Origin: Bacillus sp. MRMR6
Lineage (GTDB): Bacteria > Bacillota > Bacilli > Bacillales > Cytobacillaceae
Direction of reading: 5' to 3'
Length of the DNA: 42,186 bases
Assembly (NCBI RefSeq): GCF_001940785.1
Contig: NZ_MSLS01000033.1
Location: 206-42,391, forward strand
Shown here: positions 1-7,765 of the stretch, piece after piece
How positions within the stretch are numbered: the stretch's first letter is position 1
How the letters are laid out: the number at the start of each line of letters is the position of its first letter
Program-made: the position numbers and the translations under genes
Notes under the pieces: model-generated
The model's input: the letters and a program-made list of their open reading frames with translations, nothing else
The model's database searches: none
What the model was told of the DNA's origin: nothing

Positions 1-152
1 GTTATAATTCCAAGTATATTTGTACTGCGCAGCAAAAGTATTTTTTTATTGTTCTAAAACATAAGCCCACGTTTAAGAAGAAACAGTTTAAGAAGTGTTT
101 CTATAAAAATTAAATATCAGTTTTCATTTTATGGATTTTAGTAAGTGCTTGT

Positions 153-380
153 TTATTGAAATCTTTGAATTCTTCCCTTATCTAAAGAGTAATTTTGTGA
201 GGCATAATGTAATGCTGTATATCCCTTGTCAACTTGTGAATTTACACTGGAGTATTTTCCCAAAAGCAACTTAACAATATCATCCTTTTTATCAATAACA
301 GCATACATTAATGAAGTTCTTCCTTCTTCTTCATCAGTTAAATCTATTTTATCGCAAACTCCTATTAACGATATAACCAT
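153..380 (-). pseudogene. Ankyrin-repeat gene, 5'-truncated copy
   Basis: This is the truncated duplicate of the ankyrin gene at 2674-2943. The 64-bp deletion removes the ribosome binding site and the first codons, so the frame now begins only at an internal Met (MVISLIGV). The remaining 75 residues keep the ankyrin hallmarks EGRTSLMYA and KGYTALHYA. Like the intact copy it ends in GRIQRFQ and a stop in the middle of the second repeat. A different frame beyond the stop stays open, which hints at an older frameshift shared by both copies. Expression is unlikely because no Shine-Dalgarno sequence remains. Confidence 0.75.
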
Positions 381-452
381 ATCATAGTATTTTCTCTTTA
401 AAAAAGGACAACTCCTTCCTCAACTAACCTGCTTACGTTACTTCAATAAGGA

Positions 453-490
453 AAAGGCGATCCTTCGTTAGTAAAGAATCGCACCCTTTA
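453..490 (-). terminator. Rho-independent terminator, left copy
   Basis: On the minus strand GCGATTCTTT pairs with a later AAGGATCGC and is followed by a T-rich run (CCTTTTTCC class). The same hairpin is present in the right duplicate. Confidence 0.55.
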
Positions 491-685
491 GTTTAAGTGC
501 GTTTCTTCACAATATGTTTCGTAATGTTTCGTAATGTTTCGTAATGTTTCGTAATGTTTCGTAATGTTTCGTAATACGACGTTATTTATTTCACTTATTA
601 TCACATCTAGTACATTCATAATGGACAGTGTTGACCTTTCTACTTTTACGGAATAATAATCGATAACACGAACGGGCTCGACCAC
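488..685 (-). CDS. Small ORF of unknown function overlapping the decamer array
   Basis: A 65-codon frame begins at GTG and runs divergently from the Cys-rich gene. Its first 39 codons (MVEPVRVIDYY...NNVVLR) are conserved in the right duplicate with about two substitutions, but there the frame stops immediately after VVLR. In this copy six decamers extend the frame, giving a repeated RNITKHYET peptide. No good ribosome binding site is visible and no family is recognised. It may be an untranslated conserved leader rather than a gene. Confidence 0.2.
   Translation of the reverse strand: MVEPVRVIDYYSVKVERSTLSIMNVLDVIISEINNVVLRNITKHYETLRNITKHYETYCEETHLN
514..573. repeat. Six tandem copies of a 10-bp unit
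   Basis: The unit ATGTTTCGTA is repeated six times without interruption. The duplicate block at about 3100 has only a single degenerate TTATCGTA in this place, so the array expanded after duplication. Confidence 0.9.
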
Positions 686-730
686 CTCTTAATAAGATAG
701 TATTAACGACAGTGTATAGGAGGTGACACG

Positions 731-1166
731 ATGGGAATAAGGTGTTCATGCGGAGTTCGTACGAATCCAATTACTACAGGTGATATCAGACTATTTTTCT
801 TTGAAGATTCCACTGATAGGTCTGGACAAATTACTTTTTCTGTTAATGTCTGTCAAGATAGTAGAAACATCCACAGTTACCGCAATATTTGTTGATGAAA
901 GCGGTCTGACTCCAAATAGAAGTTTTACATTTACTTCAACAGCTATTGCATTTGTTGGATGTTTTGATTTTGGTCAAGGATTTTGTGAGTTAGTCATTAT
1001 AGGTGGAATGGGACTCGTAGTAGGTGAGACAATACCAAGAGAATTTATGCTTAGTCTTTCAATTAATAATCAGATAGGGAACTTCCCTATATTTGACTTT
1101 ACTCGTTTTGTAGAAGGTGGAAACCTCGAACCTGACCTGACCTTTTTCGGCTGCCCTGCAACTTAA
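731..1166 (+). pseudogene. Frameshifted relative of the small Cys-motif protein at 3266
   Basis: An ATG at 731 follows a strong AGGAGGTGACACG ribosome binding site and opens MGIRCSCGVRTNPI, matching the N-terminus of the intact gene at 3266. After NVCQDS the frame runs into TGA. The next frame (+1) continues with TSTVTAIFVDES and ends FFGCPAT, matching the intact relative's C-terminus. Aligning lengths with the intact protein favours loss of two bases near 860. Outside both ends the protein is strongly diverged from the 3266 protein, although the DNA upstream is ~98% identical. No function is recognised. Confidence 0.75.
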
Positions 1167-1173
1167 TAGCATT

Positions 1174-1214
1174 AAGGAGGATTACCCTTAGCGGATTTTC
1201 CTCTTTTTTCGGAC
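1174..1214 (+). terminator. Terminator after the frameshifted gene
   Basis: GAGGATTACCC and GGATTTTCCTC form a stem followed by a run of T. A similar hairpin follows the intact relative at 3718. Confidence 0.6.
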
Positions 1215-1303
1215 AACTCCCTAAAACTCCTACTCCCTTTTCGTCGCTATATGTTTCTAATACGCATCTAATGGTCACAACATTCTATTGACAAAATTGA
1301 AAA

Positions 1304-1322
1304 GGGTCAGTCCCCCACCGGC
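1304..1322. repeat. Partial GGGTCAGTCCCCC-type palindrome (left arm only)
   Basis: One arm of the dispersed palindrome, GGGTCAGTCCCCCACCGG, without its partner arm. It lies just 3' of the small ORF at 1350-1622. Confidence 0.75.
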
Positions 1323-1349
1323 ACCTAGTTAGCTCAATAAAAGAAGTAA

Positions 1350-1622
1350 CTACTTTCTTGAGTGTTTATCGAGTAAATTCAACAACTTCTCTTGAGCCAG
1401 CTCATTACGAACAATTCTTTTTACTCGATAAGTGCTTTGTAAATATACTCTTATGGTTCTATTTGTGAAAAATAATCTATGATATTTTTCGTCTTCATAA
1501 ATCCTTTTAAACCAATCTTGCTGTTTTAATAGTTCAATGTTTTTGTCTATTTTTCTTGTATCTAAACTTGTATTACTTCCATAAGTAAAAGCACCTAAGA
1601 AATCGAATAAAAAGGCAAACAA
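1350..1622 (-). CDS. Hypothetical 90-aa protein
   Basis: The frame starts with TTG and has a GGAG about ten bases upstream, so the start is plausible but weak. The N-terminus MFAFLFDFLGAFTYG is hydrophobic and could be a membrane anchor. The rest is basic (KRIVRNELAQEKLLNLLDKHSRK) and predicted helical. No family is recognised. It lies in a region full of remnants, so it may be part of a decayed gene. Confidence 0.35.
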   Translation of the reverse strand: MFAFLFDFLGAFTYGSNTSLDTRKIDKNIELLKQQDWFKRIYEDEKYHRLFFTNRTIRVYLQSTYRVKRIVRNELAQEKLLNLLDKHSRK

Positions 1623-1747
1623 TACTAATCATCTCCAACTAATCATATAGTAATAATTCAACACTAGTTTGAAAAATCCTTCTTTAACTATTCTTCCGTT
1701 AGCTTAAGTACATTGATTCACAAAGTCACCTAATAATCATCTTATTT

Positions 1748-2420
1748 ATAACGATAGGTAAGACTTTGATGTTATCTCCATCTTTTCCCCCGTCCCACAC
1801 CGTGCGTGAAGGTTTCCCCTTACACGGCGTTCCATCTTCTTTTTAATCCAGTAGAATCGGTTCTAACTTACATACTTTACGAAATTGGGTTACTTTCTTC
1901 ATTTGTTTTCCATCCAAATGAAGGATTTGTAAATATTTCATTATCGTCTCTATTTTGGTGGCATGTATCAGTTTGTGAACGAAGGGATCAATGATGACGA
2001 GATTATCAAACGCATCATTTCCACCTAAGAATTTCGGTAATTTATGGTGACAATGCATGTCATCAGCACGTAAGAACTGTTGGGTGATTGCACATTTTCC
2101 TTTTTGCATCGAGTATTTGGAGATGCGATAATCAAAATATTCTACGGTTATTCCTTCGTGATATGCTTTCGTTAATTTAGCTATTTCATAGGAAATGAGA
2201 GGGTCTAGTGTTTTGTATAACGTTTCCCGACCATATGAAGTATAGTTACAGACATGTTGTTTGTAGTTTAAATTAACAAAATGCTTGATGTCTGCAATGG
2301 GTGCTAAATGTATTCCTTTAATTTCATAGGTCTTGAATTGGTTTTTATACAGTCGTTTGTATGTTTCTGATGGTTTTATTGGTATGCCATATTTTCCAAT
2401 TGTACTGAGACGATAAAGAA
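1748..2420 (-). mobile_element. 5'-truncated group II intron (3' end with domains V and VI)
   Basis: Downstream of the maturase fragment, the minus strand shows a domain-V-like hairpin (ACGCCGTGT ... GGAAAC ... ACGCACGGTGT, about 1790-1830). It is followed by a GATGG...CATC hairpin and CTTACCTATCGTTAT, typical of domain VI and the intron 3' end, which puts the 3' boundary near 1748. The 5' side ends abruptly at a palindromic repeat (2423-2459), so domains I-III and most of the reverse transcriptase are gone. Confidence 0.8.
1843..2416 (-). pseudogene. ltrA-like: Group II intron maturase, C-terminal remnant with HNH motif
   Basis: An open frame of up to 237 codons covers this stretch, but its first ~45 residues are read from the palindromic repeat and duplicated block rather than the intron. 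The intron-derived part begins near STIGKYGIPIKPSETYKR and has an HNH-type region, CAITQQFLRADDMHCHHKLPKFLGGND, with the family's Cys/His pattern (written here in two parts: CAITQQF...MHCHHKL and PKFLGGNDAFDNL). The reverse transcriptase palm with YADD is missing. This is a dead retroelement fragment. Confidence 0.8.
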
Positions 2421-2422
2421 AA

Positions 2423-2459
2423 GGGTCAGTCCCCCACCGGTTTAAAGCACTACCGGTGT
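2423..2459. repeat. GGGTCAGTCCCCC-type palindrome, incomplete
   Basis: The left arm GGGTCAGTCCCCCACCGGT, the TTTAAAGCACT loop and the start of the right arm (ACCGGTGT) are present, and the right arm then breaks off. It sits exactly where the group II intron is truncated. Confidence 0.85.
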
Positions 2460-2673
2460 TACTAGGTTTCGTTAAAATATAAAAGACGATTACTTTATAT
2501 TTAATCGCCTTTTTCTTCCCAGTTATAATTCCAAGTATATTTGTACTGCGCAGCAAAAGTATTTTTTTATTGTTCTAAAACATAAGCCCACGTTTAAGAA
2601 GAAACAGTTTAAGAAGTGTTTCTATAAAAATTAAATATCAGTTTTCATTTTATGGATTTTAGTAAGTGCTTGT

Positions 2674-2943
2674 TTATTGAAATCTTTGAATTCTTCCCTT
2701 ATCTAAAGAGTAATTTTGTGAGGCATAATGTAATGCTGTATATCCCTTGTCATCTTGTGAATTTACACTGGAATATTTTCCCAAAAGCAACTTAACAATA
2801 TCATCCTTTTTATCAATAACAGCATACATTAATGAAGTTCTTCCTTCTTCTTCATCAGTTAAATCTAATTTATCGCAAACTCCTATTAACGATATAACCA
2901 TATCCCAGTCTCCATTAATTGATGCATTCAATAAATTTGACAT
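2674..2943 (-). CDS. Short ankyrin-repeat protein
   Basis: The 89-residue protein starts at ATG preceded by CTAAGGAGGTAAAGCTTA, a near-perfect ribosome binding site. It contains two ankyrin-type units, one around EEGRTSLMYAVIDKKDDIVKLLL (residues ~33-55, given as EEGRTSLMYA and DIVKLLL) and a second, KGYTALHYAS. Ankyrin units usually mediate protein binding, and the partner here is unknown. The second unit stops early at GRIQRFQ. The other frame remains open past this stop, so the gene may have lost its C-terminus by frameshift. It runs divergently from the gene at 3266. Confidence 0.6.
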   Translation of the reverse strand: MSNLLNASINGDWDMVISLIGVCDKLDLTDEEEGRTSLMYAVIDKKDDIVKLLLGKYSSVNSQDDKGYTALHYASQNYSLDKGRIQRFQ

Positions 2944-3035
2944 TAAGCTTTACCTCCTTAGTTTACAAATAGTATTTTCTCTTTAAAAAAGGACAACTCC
3001 TTCCTCAACTAACCTGCTTACGTTACTTCAATAAG

Positions 3036-3072
3036 GAAAAAGGCGATCCTTCGTTAGTAAAGAATCGCACCC
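3036..3072 (-). terminator. Rho-independent terminator, right copy
   Basis: Same hairpin as at 453-490: GCGATTCTTT...AAGGATCGCC followed by TTTTTCC on the minus strand. Confidence 0.55.
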
Positions 3073-3265
3073 TTTAGTTTAAGTGCGTTTCTTCACAATA
3101 TTATCGTAATACGACGTTATTTATTTCACTTATTATCACATCTAATACATTCATAATGGACAGTGTTGACCTTTCTACTTTTACGAAATAATAATCGATT
3201 ACACGAACGGGCTCGACCACCTCTTAATAAGATAGTATTAACGACATAGTAAAGGAGGTGAAATT

Positions 3266-3709
3266 ATGGGACTAGCTTGTTCATGCGGTGTGCGTACGAA
3301 TCCTATTGCCGTCGATCCTGATATCCTTATAGGATTTCCTGATGGTATGACTAGGCGCGGAGCACTGACTCTTACAGCAAATATCTGTGCAGATAGACCA
3401 GAACTATCTACGTTTACCGCATCATTTGTCGACCCTAATATTGTTGATAATAGATCTTTTGCATTTACTTCAACAACTTTTACAACAATCAGTTGTGAAA
3501 TTATTCAAGGAGAATGCACTGTTTCCATCACGGGCATGGGACTAGTAACTGGCGAGCTCACTCCAAGACTATTTTTTGTTCAATTTATTGACAGCCCATC
3601 TCCTTTAAGTGATACTCTTAGTGCCTTCTCTGTTGGCGATTTCGCTGCCATAATAGAAGTTGGTGAACTACAACCTGCCCTGACCTTCTTCGGTTGTCCT
3701 ACAACTTAA
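3266..3709 (+). CDS. Small conserved protein with N-terminal CSCG motif
   Basis: The 147-residue protein is preceded by AAAGGAGGTGAAATT, an excellent ribosome binding site. It opens with MGLACSCGVRTNPI and ends with FFGCPTT, so Cys residues lie at both ends with a beta-rich, Thr/Ser-rich core between them. There is no signal peptide or membrane segment. The Cys placement and composition recall small self-assembling spore-surface proteins, but I do not recognise a family and that idea is only a guess. A frameshifted relative lies at 731-1166. The promoter region of the two is nearly identical while the coding regions are not. Confidence 0.65.
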   Translation: MGLACSCGVRTNPIAVDPDILIGFPDGMTRRGALTLTANICADRPELSTFTASFVDPNIVDNRSFAFTSTTFTTISCEIIQGECTVSITGMGLVTGELTPRLFFVQFIDSPSPLSDTLSAFSVGDFAAIIEVGELQPALTFFGCPTT

Positions 3710-3717
3710 TAGCAATA

Positions 3718-3754
3718 GAGAGGATTACCATTCGTGGGTTTTCCTCTTTTTTTC
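3718..3754 (+). terminator. Terminator after the CSCG protein gene
   Basis: GAGGATTACC pairs with GGGTTTTCCTC across an ATTCGT loop, followed by seven T. Confidence 0.75.
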
Positions 3755-4314
3755 GCACTTTCAATAACTTATCGGGCTCTTTAACCTTTAGGATTTCATA
3801 TTCCTTATACAAAAACATCCTAATTAATTGATCCATCCCAAAGTATATTTTATCTAAATCACTATCCCCCACGTCTAATTCAACATTTTCTTCAATGCTT
3901 AAATTGTGGAACACCTTCTTTAGGTCTAATAAAGTTAAATGTATTTTTTGTAGTTTGTTTACAAAATGTTTATGTTTCGACTTTCCCTTACCTAATTTAA
4001 TTGGTGTTTCCGCAATATAAACTTCCTCACCAGTTAAAAAATCAATCAAGAATTTATATTTCTTACTGGACTCTGAACTTTTAAGTTAGTGTTCGCTTCT
4101 AATGATTCAAGCCATAATAATTCAGATTCAATAACTCTTTTCGAATTTGCTTCCGCATGAAGTTTAAGTAAATATTTTTTTCTATCAACAGTCTCAATAC
4201 AATATGTTACATTATCACTTTTCCTAAGTATGTTACTTTATTTGCACTTTTTATGTCGTAATGTTTAATTATTTCTCCCTCTACTTTTTGTACATTTTGC
4301 AATTCATTATTCAA
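3720..4314 (-). pseudogene. Broken aminoglycoside-phosphotransferase-family gene
   Basis: A TTG with a GGGGGA ribosome binding site at 4314 starts a frame that must shift twice to read through. The first part gives NNELQNVQKVEGEIIKHYDI. A second frame gives KKYLLKLHAEA and ESELLWLESLEA. A third gives FLIDFLTGEEVY and LDKIYFGMDQLI. These pieces follow the order seen in APH/choline-kinase-like phosphotransferases (ATP-binding lobe with the Lys strand, linker, start of the C-lobe). The catalytic HGD and DxD parts are absent, and the reading frame ends inside the convergent terminator. It is non-functional. Confidence 0.65.
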
Positions 4315-4426
4315 TTGCTTTCCCCCTAAATATCTATAACTTACTAATTTCTATTTTACTATTTATTTAGTTACTTCCTATAAAGTCTGTTCTGTAGCAA
4401 TCCTTCCCCGTTAGCGTTAGTACATT

Positions 4427-4591
4427 CTTTCACAAAGTCAAGCAAATATAAAAGTCTTTGCTGCGCAGTATAAAGTCTACTACACATCTAATGGAAGCAA
4501 GAGAGCCGTCGATTTCCCCAATTGGAAATTAGTTAGAAGTTATATAGAAGCTGGCGTTCCTAAAGAAAATATAAACAGATTGCAATTCAAC
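4427..4591 (+). pseudogene. 3' remnant of an unknown gene
   Basis: An open frame without start codon or ribosome binding site ends at TGA. It reads QANIKVFAAQYKVYYTSNGS and later FPNWKLVRSYIEAG...ENINRLQFN. The FAAQYK stretch is also readable on the minus strand at the edge of both duplicated blocks (near 2560 and 40), so pieces of one lost gene may be scattered here. The family is not recognised. Confidence 0.35.
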
Positions 4592-4603
4592 TGACTATGA
4601 GCA

Positions 4604-4640
4604 TTAAAAACGCTGTTGAAATCATAATCAACAGCGTTCT
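4604..4640 (-). terminator. Terminator, probably of the MFS/PhzF unit
   Basis: AACGCTGTTGA and TCAACAGCGTT form a perfect 11-bp stem with an 8-base loop. On the minus strand it is followed by five T. Confidence 0.8.
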
Positions 4641-4746
4641 CTTATGTGATTTATGTGAGTTTCCTTAAGCTTTTCGTGGAGAAACAAGTTGTGATTAATC
4701 CACTCTTCCTCTGTTCGATCTCCCAATTTGATGCTCTTTTATGCGC

Positions 4747-6000
4747 TTACATCACTTCATTTCTCTCTTTCAAATACCGATATAAAAGAATACTAAAAAC
4801 AGAACATAATACCCCACAGACGCCAATGAAGATAAATCCTGCTTGAAATCCTCTCATTAAGCCCATTTCGGTTCCTAGTAAACTGGTAAACCATCTTTTA
4901 AAAAATTCAATCAGCGCGCCTAAGAATAAGTTGCTGATGACTACCACAATCCCCATAATCGTTACGGTAACGGTAATGGCAGCATCAATTCCATTGGGAT
5001 ACCTTTTAGCAAGAAGCGCCATGACAGTTGGATAAACGGGTGCAATTCCAAATCCAGCGACTGCATATAACCAAACCCCGGATGGTCCGAATAATGTGGC
5101 CAAAATGGTGGAAATCCCCGCAAGACCGGAAAAGACTATGATAGAAATCATAAATCCTATTTTATCGGTTACAAATCCTAGAAGTAACCTTCCCACCATA
5201 AAACAGAGAAAAAAGATGGATAGCATACCAGACGCCGCCGCTCCACTCCAATGAAAAGATCTCTGTAGAAAGTTAACTAACCAGCCAGCGATCGAAAGCT
5301 CTACGATAACCCCAAACGATAGAATAATAATAATGAACCAAGCGACCCGATCCTTTAAAAACATCTTAATAGGCAGGCGCTCATGAGTGGTTGTTTGATC
5401 AACTGGAAGTGTACTGAAAAATGCTGGGATCATGGGAATGATACATAAGGAAAGCATAAAAAGATACATTCCCTGCCAGCCTAGTTCACGGCCCCCGACA
5501 AACGTCATGCCCATTAGCCCCGCCGCCATCAAAGGGGCAGCCGTCGAACTAAGTCCATAAAAGAAATGAGACAGGTTCATCATAAAGCCAGTGTTTTTTG
5601 TAAAGATTCTTGCAGCTAAAATGGCCAACGCAATTTCTAACATCCCATTCCCTAGATACATAATGAAATAAGAAACGGAAAAAATCGCGAAATTACTAGA
5701 AAGATAAATGAAAACACCAGATATTGCCATCATTCCTAAGGCTAAAAGACTCGTAAGCTTAATTCCGACTTTTGATGAAAAAGCACTCGTAAAGCTGCAC
5801 GCAATTAAAAAACCAATCGAATTAATCGCTAATAGAAAACCAACCTGCAGCTCATCAATCCCATAATCGATTTGCATTTGTGGAATCGCTGGTCCCTTGA
5901 TATTCTCAGATAATCCAAAAACCAGATATCCAAGAAAAATAACAAAAAATGAAAGTGGTATGTATTTCTTTACCGGTTGTGTTTGTGGCAATGGTTGCAT
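4747..6000 (-). CDS. MFS transporter
   Basis: This 417-residue protein has about 12 hydrophobic segments, starting with SFFVIFLGYLVFGLSENIKG, and fits the major facilitator superfamily. The repeat-1 region shows GFLIACSFTSAFSSKVG (a degenerate A-motif loop), and the NLSHFFYGLSS segment resembles sugar/FucP-like MFS members. The substrate cannot be read from sequence. The gene starts 24 bp after the PhzF-like gene and probably shares its transcript, so it may export or import the small molecule handled by that enzyme. The start is ATG with a GAAGGGATC upstream. Confidence 0.85.
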   Translation of the reverse strand: MQPLPQTQPVKKYIPLSFFVIFLGYLVFGLSENIKGPAIPQMQIDYGIDELQVGFLLAINSIGFLIACSFTSAFSSKVGIKLTSLLALGMMAISGVFIYLSSNFAIFSVSYFIMYLGNGMLEIALAILAARIFTKNTGFMMNLSHFFYGLSSTAAPLMAAGLMGMTFVGGRELGWQGMYLFMLSLCIIPMIPAFFSTLPVDQTTTHERLPIKMFLKDRVAWFIIIILSFGVIVELSIAGWLVNFLQRSFHWSGAAASGMLSIFFLCFMVGRLLLGFVTDKIGFMISIIVFSGLAGISTILATLFGPSGVWLYAVAGFGIAPVYPTVMALLAKRYPNGIDAAITVTVTIMGIVVVISNLFLGALIEFFKRWFTSLLGTEMGLMRGFQAGFIFIGVCGVLCSVFSILLYRYLKERNEVM

Positions 6001-6024
6001 AGATTAGATCCCTTCACTTGATTC

Positions 6025-6888
6025 TTAATACCACTTACCCTCTGAAACTGTAATGACTTGACCGCCGACTTGGATAAGATAGTGGTCATCGGACTTTTTC
6101 GCATGTATCTTAAGTAACGATGGTCTGCCAATAAAAGCCCCTTGTTCGACACGATAGCCTATATCATTAGAATGGAAAAAGTTATGTTTTAATAGATAAC
6201 CTGCTAAATTCCCATTCGCGCTCCCTGTTGCCGGGTCCTCTAAATACCCTGTATTACACATAAACACTCTTACGTTAAGATCGTTTTCAGGGCTGGCAGT
6301 TTCAGTTGTAAAAACAAGTAGATTTACTTCTCCAATATCCTTTAAAAGTTTCTCATAGGCAATATGATTAATTTTACAACGATGAACGGCATCCAATGAA
6401 TTCAAATGGACAATAACACTTGGTAATCCGGTTGATACCTCTTGTATCGGAAAATCAGTCTTGATATCTTCTCGATTAATTTGTAGTATAGCTACAATTC
6501 TTTCAATCTCCACATCAGCGCCAAATTCAGGTTGGTTTTGGGTCATCCAGGCATAATGATCTTCAAAAACAACTGGTATTTGCCCAGCTGATAGATTAAG
6601 TTTAATTTGACTACTTTCTGAACGGCCTAATAAGTTCTTGATAACATAGGCTGTTCCGAGGGTAGGATGTCCCGCAAAGGGTAATTCAGAATCAGGTGAA
6701 AAAATCTTAACATCATACCCTCCATTATCCTGCAAGTCAGACAAAATAAAGGTTGTTTCCGAAAAGTTCATTTCTCGAGCAATTTTCTGCATTTCGGTCG
6801 TTTCCATTTTTCTATCTGGAATAAATACAGCTAATTGATTACCCTCATATTTGTTCTCAGCAAACACATCCACCATATAATACTTCAC
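6025..6888 (-). CDS. PhzF-family isomerase/epimerase-like protein
   Basis: The 287-residue length and motifs fit the PhzF family: VFAENKYEGNQLAVF at the N-terminus, NFSETTF with the conserved acid at Glu44, PFAGHPTLGTA at about 71-80 and DPATGSANG at 218-226. PhzF proteins have two similar halves and catalyse isomerisation in phenazine and other pathways, but most family members have unknown substrates. No phenazine genes are nearby. The start is GTG behind GGAGGATGTGTAAAG. The downstream MFS gene follows at 24 bp. Confidence 0.9.
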   Translation of the reverse strand: MKYYMVDVFAENKYEGNQLAVFIPDRKMETTEMQKIAREMNFSETTFILSDLQDNGGYDVKIFSPDSELPFAGHPTLGTAYVIKNLLGRSESSQIKLNLSAGQIPVVFEDHYAWMTQNQPEFGADVEIERIVAILQINREDIKTDFPIQEVSTGLPSVIVHLNSLDAVHRCKINHIAYEKLLKDIGEVNLLVFTTETASPENDLNVRVFMCNTGYLEDPATGSANGNLAGYLLKHNFFHSNDIGYRVEQGAFIGRPSLLKIHAKKSDDHYLIQVGGQVITVSEGKWY

Positions 6889-6968
6889 CTTTACACATCC
6901 TCCTTACATTACTTAATTAACAACAATAGGCATATGGATGAAGAGAAGGATTTGCACCCTCAATCAGT

Positions 6969-7289
6969 TTATTCCACATAAACGCCCCAACCATCAGAAT
7001 AACCACCATGTGGTTTACTTAAGTTATGTAATTTATTCTGTATTTGTATTAATTCATTATAATTTAATAACATTCTCTTAGTGCAACAACATGCCCACTC
7101 TTCAGTTTCGTCGTCTTGTTCTAAGAAACAATTGAATCCTTCTTTTTTTAGTACTTGCGATAATTCTTCACCTGTTGCTTTATCAGGCACGGCTACAAAA
7201 AAGTCCACTGATTGTTGTTTTTTAAAATCTAATCCATCTTTATATAGACTTTGTAAAGCATCTCCATCAGCATCATTTGGAAATTTCAT
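6969..7289 (-). CDS. RraB-like (ribonuclease E inhibitor domain) protein
   Basis: About 106 residues with FPNDADGDALQSLYKDG, VDFFVAVPDK and CCTKRMLLNYNELI, the signatures of the RraB/DUF695-adjacent regulator family. In proteobacteria RraB inhibits RNase E. Bacillaceae usually lack RNase E of that type, so the role here may differ. An upstream in-frame ATG at 7304 exists, but the GGAGG within its first codons sits eight bases before the ATG at 7289, which I take as the real start. It is monocistronic. Confidence 0.7.
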   Translation of the reverse strand: MKFPNDADGDALQSLYKDGLDFKKQQSVDFFVAVPDKATGEELSQVLKKEGFNCFLEQDDETEEWACCCTKRMLLNYNELIQIQNKLHNLSKPHGGYSDGWGVYVE

Positions 7290-7319
7290 TTGGTTTTCCT
7301 CCATATTCTAGTACATTCA

Positions 7320-7704
7320 TTTTTTCATTATAATTTACTTTTTTCTTTTCGACTAACCATAAATTTTTATTGTTCAAAAAGATATAAAGACTATGTGTGT
7401 AACCCCATTAATTAAAACAAAGAATAACCAGACATTGGGGTCAGTCCCCCACTTCAGTAAAACTTTACAGTGCCGGGAAACAAGTGCCTGGCACTTTAGT
7501 TTTGTTCCTTCCGTATTGCTTTAGTTTTCAAACAAATGTTTTCTAATCGAGATTAATAATATTTACCGTTAAAAACCTTGGTATCACGAAATTCTGATTG
7601 ATATGATCGCTACATATTTCGAATAATGTTCTATCCAACTATACTTCAAGCTTTTATTCTGCAGGGATTGTTAGTAATATCCAGGAAAACAGCATTGAAT
7701 CCCA
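7320..7704. other. Intergenic stretch, no gene seen
   Basis: This AT-rich stretch has no convincing ORF. It holds the chimeric palindrome at 7437-7498. Confidence 0.6.
7437..7498. repeat. Chimeric palindrome joining both dispersed repeat families
   Basis: The left part (ATTGGGGTCAGTCCCCC, then ACTTCAGTAAAACTTTACAGT) is identical to that at 16433-16472. The right part switches to the other family (AAGTGCCTGGCACTTT). Confidence 0.85.
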
Positions 7705-7743
7705 TTAAAAAAGCCGGTTAGAAAACTATCTCAACCGGCTTAC
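7705..7743 (-). terminator. Terminator of the catabolic operon
   Basis: On the minus strand GCCGGTTGAGA...TCTAACCGGC is followed by TTTTTT. It lies 23 bp beyond the last SDR gene. Confidence 0.9.
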
Positions 7744-7765
7744 TTTTAATGTATTTATATTTTCA

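Larger units (their letters stand above)
1..730. repeat. Left copy of a ~0.7 kb duplicated block
   Basis: This block matches 2522-3240 almost base for base, with an offset of 2521 bp. By eye the first 380 bases differ at only about three positions. The left copy lacks 64 bp that in the right copy carry the start codon and ribosome binding site of the ankyrin gene, and it has a decamer expansion at 514-573. Similarity stops abruptly at the start of the following coding region. The true left edge may lie outside the window. Confidence 0.9.
2522..3240. repeat. Right copy of the ~0.7 kb duplicated block
   Basis: This copy matches 1-730. It keeps the 64 bp with the ankyrin start codon and lacks the decamer expansion. 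Confidence 0.9.

Noticed and set aside
731..1166. Intact paralogue of the 3266 gene starting at 780
   Set aside because: The ATG at 780 lacks a ribosome binding site. The natural ATG at 731 runs into a stop after a frameshift, so I call it a pseudogene.
6025..6888. Phenazine pathway from the PhzF-like gene
   Set aside because: No other phz genes are nearby, and PhzF-like proteins are common without phenazine synthesis.
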